Assembly (NCBI GenBank): GCA_949296415.1
Contig: CASFQC010000010.1
Location: 1 to 56,459, forward strand
Source: an uncultured Bacteroides sp.
Lineage (GTDB): Bacteria > Bacteroidota > Bacteroidia > Bacteroidales > Bacteroidaceae
DNA: 56,459 nt
Reading direction: 5' to 3'
The translations under genes were made by a program, and so were the position numbers. Below are positions 53,251-56,459 of this stretch, in pieces. The stretch's first letter is position 1. The number at the start of each line of letters is the position of its first letter. Under the pieces are notes generated by a model. The model was not told where the DNA came from. It ran no database searches and saw only the letters and a list, made by a program, of their open reading frames with translations.

Positions 53251-54234
53251 TCAGATGGAGAGCTCGCGCAACACATTTACCAGCTCTCTGTTGATGGGTT
53301 TGTCATTCTTTATGGCCTTGGCGAAGGGCACATAAACCACTTGGTCGTTCTCTATGCCTACCATGACGTTGCGTTGCCCTTCCATGATGGCATCAATGGC
53401 AGCGGCTCCCAGCCGAGATGCCAGTATGCGGTCGTGCGCCGTAGGGCTTCCTCCGCGTTGGAGATGTCCCAGTATGGTGACGCGCACATCGTATTGGGGA
53501 TATTCGTTTTTCACTCGCTCGGCGTAGTGCATGGCTCCTCCGGTCTTTCCGCTTTCGGCCACGAGCACTATACTACTACTTTTGGACTTGCGGAAACCGT
53601 TCTTGATGAACTCCTCAAGCTGGTCTACGTCCGTGCTGTCCTCGGGAATGATAGCAGCCTCGGCCCCCGAGGCTATGGCTCCGTTCAGGGCGAGAAATCC
53701 GGCATCGCGTCCCATCACCTCAACAAAGAAAAGGCGTTCATGAGAAGTGGCTGTGTCACGTATCTTGTCCACGGCATCAATGATGGTGTTTAGTGCGGTG
53801 TCATAGCCTATGGTGGTATCGGTGCCGTAGAGGTCGTTATCTATGGTTCCCGGCAGTCCGATACAGGGCACGTCAAACTCCTGTGCGAAGATACGCGCGC
53901 CACTGAGTGATCCGTCTCCACCGATGACCACGAGAGCGTCTATCCCTTCCTTCTTCATGTTGTCGTAGGCCAACTGACGCCCTTCAGGTGTCATGAACTC
54001 CTTGCAGCGGGCGGTCTTCAGTATGGTTCCTCCCTGCTGTATGATGTTGCTGACATTCTGACTTTTGAATTCCTTTATCTCGCCGGTCACCAGTCCCTTG
54101 TACCCTCTGTATATGCCTTTCACCGAGAGTCCGTTGTAGATGGCCGCACGTGTCACGGCACGTATGGCGGCATTCATGCCCGGAGCGTCACCTCCAGAGG
54201 TCAGTATGCCTATGCACTTGATAGTTGTTCCCAT
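53251..54234 (-). CDS. pfkA: ATP-dependent 6-phosphofructokinase
   Basis: The 327-residue enzyme phosphorylates fructose 6-phosphate in glycolysis. It shows [26 protein letters not shown] (the GGDGS form associated with ATP rather than pyrophosphate) and the catalytic PGTIDNDL. The start at 54234 begins [15 protein letters not shown]. The frame extends upstream without family character. A -7 box at 54268-54275 lies 33 bases upstream and a strong terminator follows. Confidence 0.95.
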   Translation of the reverse strand: MGTTIKCIGILTSGGDAPGMNAAIRAVTRAAIYNGLSVKGIYRGYKGLVTGEIKEFKSQNVSNIIQQGGTILKTARCKEFMTPEGRQLAYDNMKKEGIDALVVIGGDGSLSGARIFAQEFDVPCIGLPGTIDNDLYGTDTTIGYDTALNTIIDAVDKIRDTATSHERLFFVEVMGRDAGFLALNGAIASGAEAAIIPEDSTDVDQLEEFIKNGFRKSKSSSIVLVAESGKTGGAMHYAERVKNEYPQYDVRVTILGHLQRGGSPTAHDRILASRLGAAAIDAIMEGQRNVMVGIENDQVVYVPFAKAIKNDKPINRELVNVLRELSI

Positions 54235-54267
54235 GACAATCTTCTTGCTTAAATCGTTAATCGGCTG

Positions 54268-54275
54268 CAAAGATA
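54268..54275 (-). promoter_or_regulatory. -7 box of pfkA
   Basis: On the minus strand this reads TATCTTTG followed by C, matching the -7 consensus. Confidence 0.6.
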
Positions 54276-54351
54276 TAGTTTTTCTTTGAAGTGAGCGCAG
54301 AAAAGACAGTGTTAAATTTGGCAAACTCGGTATTCCTGCCCTATCCCGCCG

Positions 54352-55236
54352 TCAGTGTTCGCCGGGAGCATGGTCTAGCATCCGCCTTACGGTACGGGCA
54401 ATCTCCTCCATCAGCCATTTGGGTGTTGAGGTGGCCCCGCATATGCCTATGGAGTCTACACCTTGAAGCAGGGAGGGCTCGATTTCCGCCGCGCTGTCCA
54501 CAAGGTGCGAGTTTGGGTTCACCTTGAGGCATTCCTCGAAGAGCATCTTCCCGTTGGAGCTTTTCTTTCCGCTGACAAAGAAGATGAGTCCGTGCGAGGC
54601 AGCGAAGGCCCGTATGTGGGGCATGCGGTTGGCCACGCGACGGCATATGGTATCATAATAGCGGAACTCGGCTCCTGGTGCCATCCTTTCCTGTATGCGC
54701 GCCGTAATCTGCCTGAAGCCGTCCAGAGACTTGGTGGTCTGCGAGAACAGGGCGATGTCTCTGGTAAAGTCCAGGCGTTCCGCCTCTTCAGGTGTCTCTA
54801 TAACGATAGCCTCACCGTCGGTCTGTCCCACCAGGCCCAGGACCTCGGCGTGTCCGCTCTTGCCGTATATCACGATTTGCCGCCCTTTCCCTCCGTCCCT
54901 CACATACTCCTGTCTGATGCGTTTCTGCAACTTGAGTACCACGGGGCATGTGGCGTCAATTATCTCAATGCCATTCCTGCGGGCCAGTCTGTAAGTCTCT
55001 GGCGGCTCTCCGTGTGCCCTGAGGAGCACCCTGACGTTGTGCAGGCGTGCCAGTTCCTCATGGTCTATGGTGACCAGCCCCATGTTCTTCAGCCTCTCCA
55101 CCTCGCGGCTGTTGTGCACAATATCGCCCAAGCAATAGAGTGTGCCGCCCTTGGCCAGCTCCTCTTCGGCCTTCTGTATGGCAGTGACTACCCCGAAGCA
55201 GAAGCCCGACTGTGCGTCTATCTCCACTCTGGTCAT
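54352..55236 (-). CDS. ispH: 4-hydroxy-3-methylbut-2-enyl diphosphate reductase
   Basis: The 294-residue iron-sulfur enzyme performs the last step of the non-mevalonate isoprenoid pathway, giving IPP and DMAPP. The three cluster cysteines are in [15 protein letters not shown] and GICGATSTP, with the HGEP and TTKSLDGF motifs between. The ATG at 55236 overlaps the cmk stop as ATGA, so the two are translationally coupled. An ATG three codons upstream is also in frame. Confidence 0.95.
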   Translation of the reverse strand: MTRVEIDAQSGFCFGVVTAIQKAEEELAKGGTLYCLGDIVHNSREVERLKNMGLVTIDHEELARLHNVRVLLRAHGEPPETYRLARRNGIEIIDATCPVVLKLQKRIRQEYVRDGGKGRQIVIYGKSGHAEVLGLVGQTDGEAIVIETPEEAERLDFTRDIALFSQTTKSLDGFRQITARIQERMAPGAEFRYYDTICRRVANRMPHIRAFAASHGLIFFVSGKKSSNGKMLFEECLKVNPNSHLVDSAAEIEPSLLQGVDSIGICGATSTPKWLMEEIARTVRRMLDHAPGEH

Positions 55237-55922
55237 TCGGCGCAAGCTTTATGGTATTGTTCCATGAGCCATTCTTTCTGCTGTGCTATAGTCATGTGGC
55301 TGTTGTCCAGTTCTATGGCATCAGCAGCCTTTCTCAGAGGGCTTACCTCGCGGTTACGGTCTATGTAGTCGCGCTGCTCCACGTTACATAGTATGTCGGC
55401 GTAGTCCACCTGCTCTCCCTTAGCCTTCAACTCGTCGTACCTTCGCTGTGCCCTGATTTCGGGCGATGCAGTGACAAACACCTTCAGTTCGGCGTCGGGG
55501 AATACGGTAGTGCCTATATCGCGTCCGTCCATCACGATACCTTTCTCCCGCCCCATGGCCTGCTGCTGCCTCACCATGGCTTCCCTCACGAACGGCAGGG
55601 CGGCTATGTGGCTTACGTGCCCGGACACCTCCATGGTGCGTATGTCTCGCTCCACGTTCTGCCCGTTCAGCCAGGTGTCCGGCCTTCCGGTGGCAGGGTC
55701 GGTCTTGAAGGCGATGCGCACATCGTCCATACGGCTTTCCAGTTCCGGCACGTCTATCTTCCCGTCGCGGAACAGCCCGTTCTTCAAGGCATAGAGTGTG
55801 ACGGCCCTATACATGGCTCCACTATCTATATATGTATATCCTATCTCACGGGCCATATCCTTGGCCATGGTGCTTTTCCCGCAGGAGGAATATCCGTCAA
55901 TGGCAATGGTAATCTTCTTCAT
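55233..55922 (-). CDS. cmk: Cytidylate kinase
   Basis: The 229-residue enzyme phosphorylates CMP and dCMP. The P-loop is [13 protein letters not shown] near residue 9, followed by [12 protein letters not shown], and [17 protein letters not shown] forms the CMP-binding part. Its stop overlaps the ispH start, a common pairing in Bacteroidales. A weak -7-like GTTCTTTG lies about 35 bases upstream on the minus strand. Confidence 0.95.
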   Translation of the reverse strand: MKKITIAIDGYSSCGKSTMAKDMAREIGYTYIDSGAMYRAVTLYALKNGLFRDGKIDVPELESRMDDVRIAFKTDPATGRPDTWLNGQNVERDIRTMEVSGHVSHIAALPFVREAMVRQQQAMGREKGIVMDGRDIGTTVFPDAELKVFVTASPEIRAQRRYDELKAKGEQVDYADILCNVEQRDYIDRNREVSPLRKAADAIELDNSHMTIAQQKEWLMEQYHKACAE

Positions 55923-56230
55923 ATTTTTAATAAATGTGCAGATAAGAATTCGGATGCAAAGAACCGAAATATTTGGCTGAAAAACAACAAGTGCAGGGCT
56001 TATTTTCCGCCAGCAAGTGGTGTAAGAACGGCCTCACTATCTCCCACAAGACCGAGTACAGAAGCCAATACATTGTTACACAAGACGTTCATCCGGAAAG
56101 GAATGTGTCTCTGCTGCGGATGAACTCACACCGCATTAGATATAAGGCTGGTGAAATGACATCCGCCCTTATGCTCTATGACTCTTGTCGGATTTTCGCA
56201 CTATCTCATAAGACTGTCTGACTAATCGTT

Positions 56231-56459
56231 TCAACATGATGTCATGGCTGCCATGTCATCTGTCAGCACGCAGGCTTTGCCGCATCCCAAGCAATAATGG
56301 ACTTTCTTGAATGCCGCATCAATATGTCCGGCATTCCCGGTTCCTTCTGTAAACTCTTCAACCCTTTTGGCCAAACAGGATTGCCCCCTTTGGCTACAAT
56401 ATGATTGACCCTTTTGGCCAAAATAGTATTGAGCACTTAGTTCACCTATTGTTATAGAT
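56231..56459 (-). CDS. Possible C-terminal fragment of a gene cut by the window end
   Basis: On the minus strand a frame is open from the window edge to a stop at 56231, 75 residues, ending LTDDMAAMTSC. It contains three eight-residue repeats (QYYFGQKG, QSYCSQRG, QSCLAKRV) and a Cys pair (YCLGCGKAC). I recognise no family. The open frame is short enough to be chance, and the repeats may instead be a non-coding array. The rest of the 55923-56230 gap shows nothing I can name. Confidence 0.25.
   Translation of the reverse strand, partial: SITIGELSAQYYFGQKGQSYCSQRGQSCLAKRVEEFTEGTGNAGHIDAAFKKVHYCLGCGKACVLTDDMAAMTSC
56361..56431. repeat. Three 23-24-bp units with a TTTTGGCCAAA palindrome
   Basis: Units start at 56361, 56384 and 56408. 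The first and third share ACCCTTTTGGCCAAA and the middle one has CCCTTTGGCTA; each ends in (G/T)ATTG. Repeated palindromic sites of this kind resemble binding-site clusters at insertion-sequence ends, but the window stops too soon to tell. Confidence 0.65.

Noticed and set aside
51781-53793. 670-codon plus-strand ORF
   Set aside because: It runs antisense across the helicase and into pfkA, both with full sets of motifs. Long open antisense frames are common in GC-rich codon usage.
55973-56221. 82-codon plus-strand ORF after cmk
   Set aside because: It starts with TTG, has no promoter match, no family resemblance and no signal or membrane segment.

Overview
The window reads as chromosomal DNA of a Bacteroidales bacterium, most likely a Bacteroides or Phocaeicola relative. 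Three things point there: promoters of the Bacteroides type (a -7 box TAnnTTTG, in three cases with TTTG exactly 19 bases upstream), many lipoproteins with an acidic stretch after the lipobox cysteine, and families typical of the group (TonB receptor with a carboxypeptidase-like regulatory domain, PCMD, BACON, choice-of-anchor J). No tRNA, rRNA, CRISPR array, prophage or complete insertion sequence was seen.

Layout. 0.2-4.4 kb: a giant 2-hydroxyacyl-CoA dehydratase activase-like protein. 4.7-10.3 kb: a leftward leu operon (leuA, leuC, leuD and a citramalate/isopropylmalate synthase paralogue) behind a leader-peptide attenuator. 10.5-17.2 kb: a rightward surface locus (TonB receptor, duplicated choice-of-anchor J lipoprotein, surface nuclease). 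17.4-29.5 kb: housekeeping genes (META lipoprotein, carboxynorspermidine synthase-like enzyme, bcp, recA, C1 peptidase, amidase, O-acetylhomoserine sulfhydrylase-like enzyme, malic enzyme, a 58-residue membrane protein, gdhA). 29.8-31.4 kb: a surface lipoprotein. 31.9-38.3 kb: a leftward ilvD-ilvB-ilvN-thioesterase-ilvC operon, also behind a leader-peptide attenuator. 38.8-44.1 kb: a BACON lipoprotein and a 1583-residue leucine-rich-repeat lipoprotein. 44.3-50.7 kb: slyD, an L-cysteine desulfidase-like enzyme, a PCMD lipoprotein, an outer-membrane barrel and an S9 peptidase. 51.2-55.9 kb: leftward helicase, pfkA, ispH and cmk.

The ilv and leu operons together cover most of branched-chain amino-acid synthesis. 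Both begin with a consensus promoter, a short peptide rich in Ile, Val and Leu, and mutually exclusive antiterminator and terminator hairpins. leuB is absent from the window. The citramalate synthase-like gene appears to have lost about 40 codons across the catalytic RDGEQ motif.

The most unusual feature is a set of intergenic tandem arrays with a period of 22-23 bp (five loci, two of them more degenerate), many units having a small dyad-symmetric core. Beside one of them lie four copies of a 46-bp hairpin-bearing unit. They fit no standard class of feature and are the main unexplained structure here. The TonB receptor, anchor J and nuclease trio is a plausible nucleic-acid capture system.
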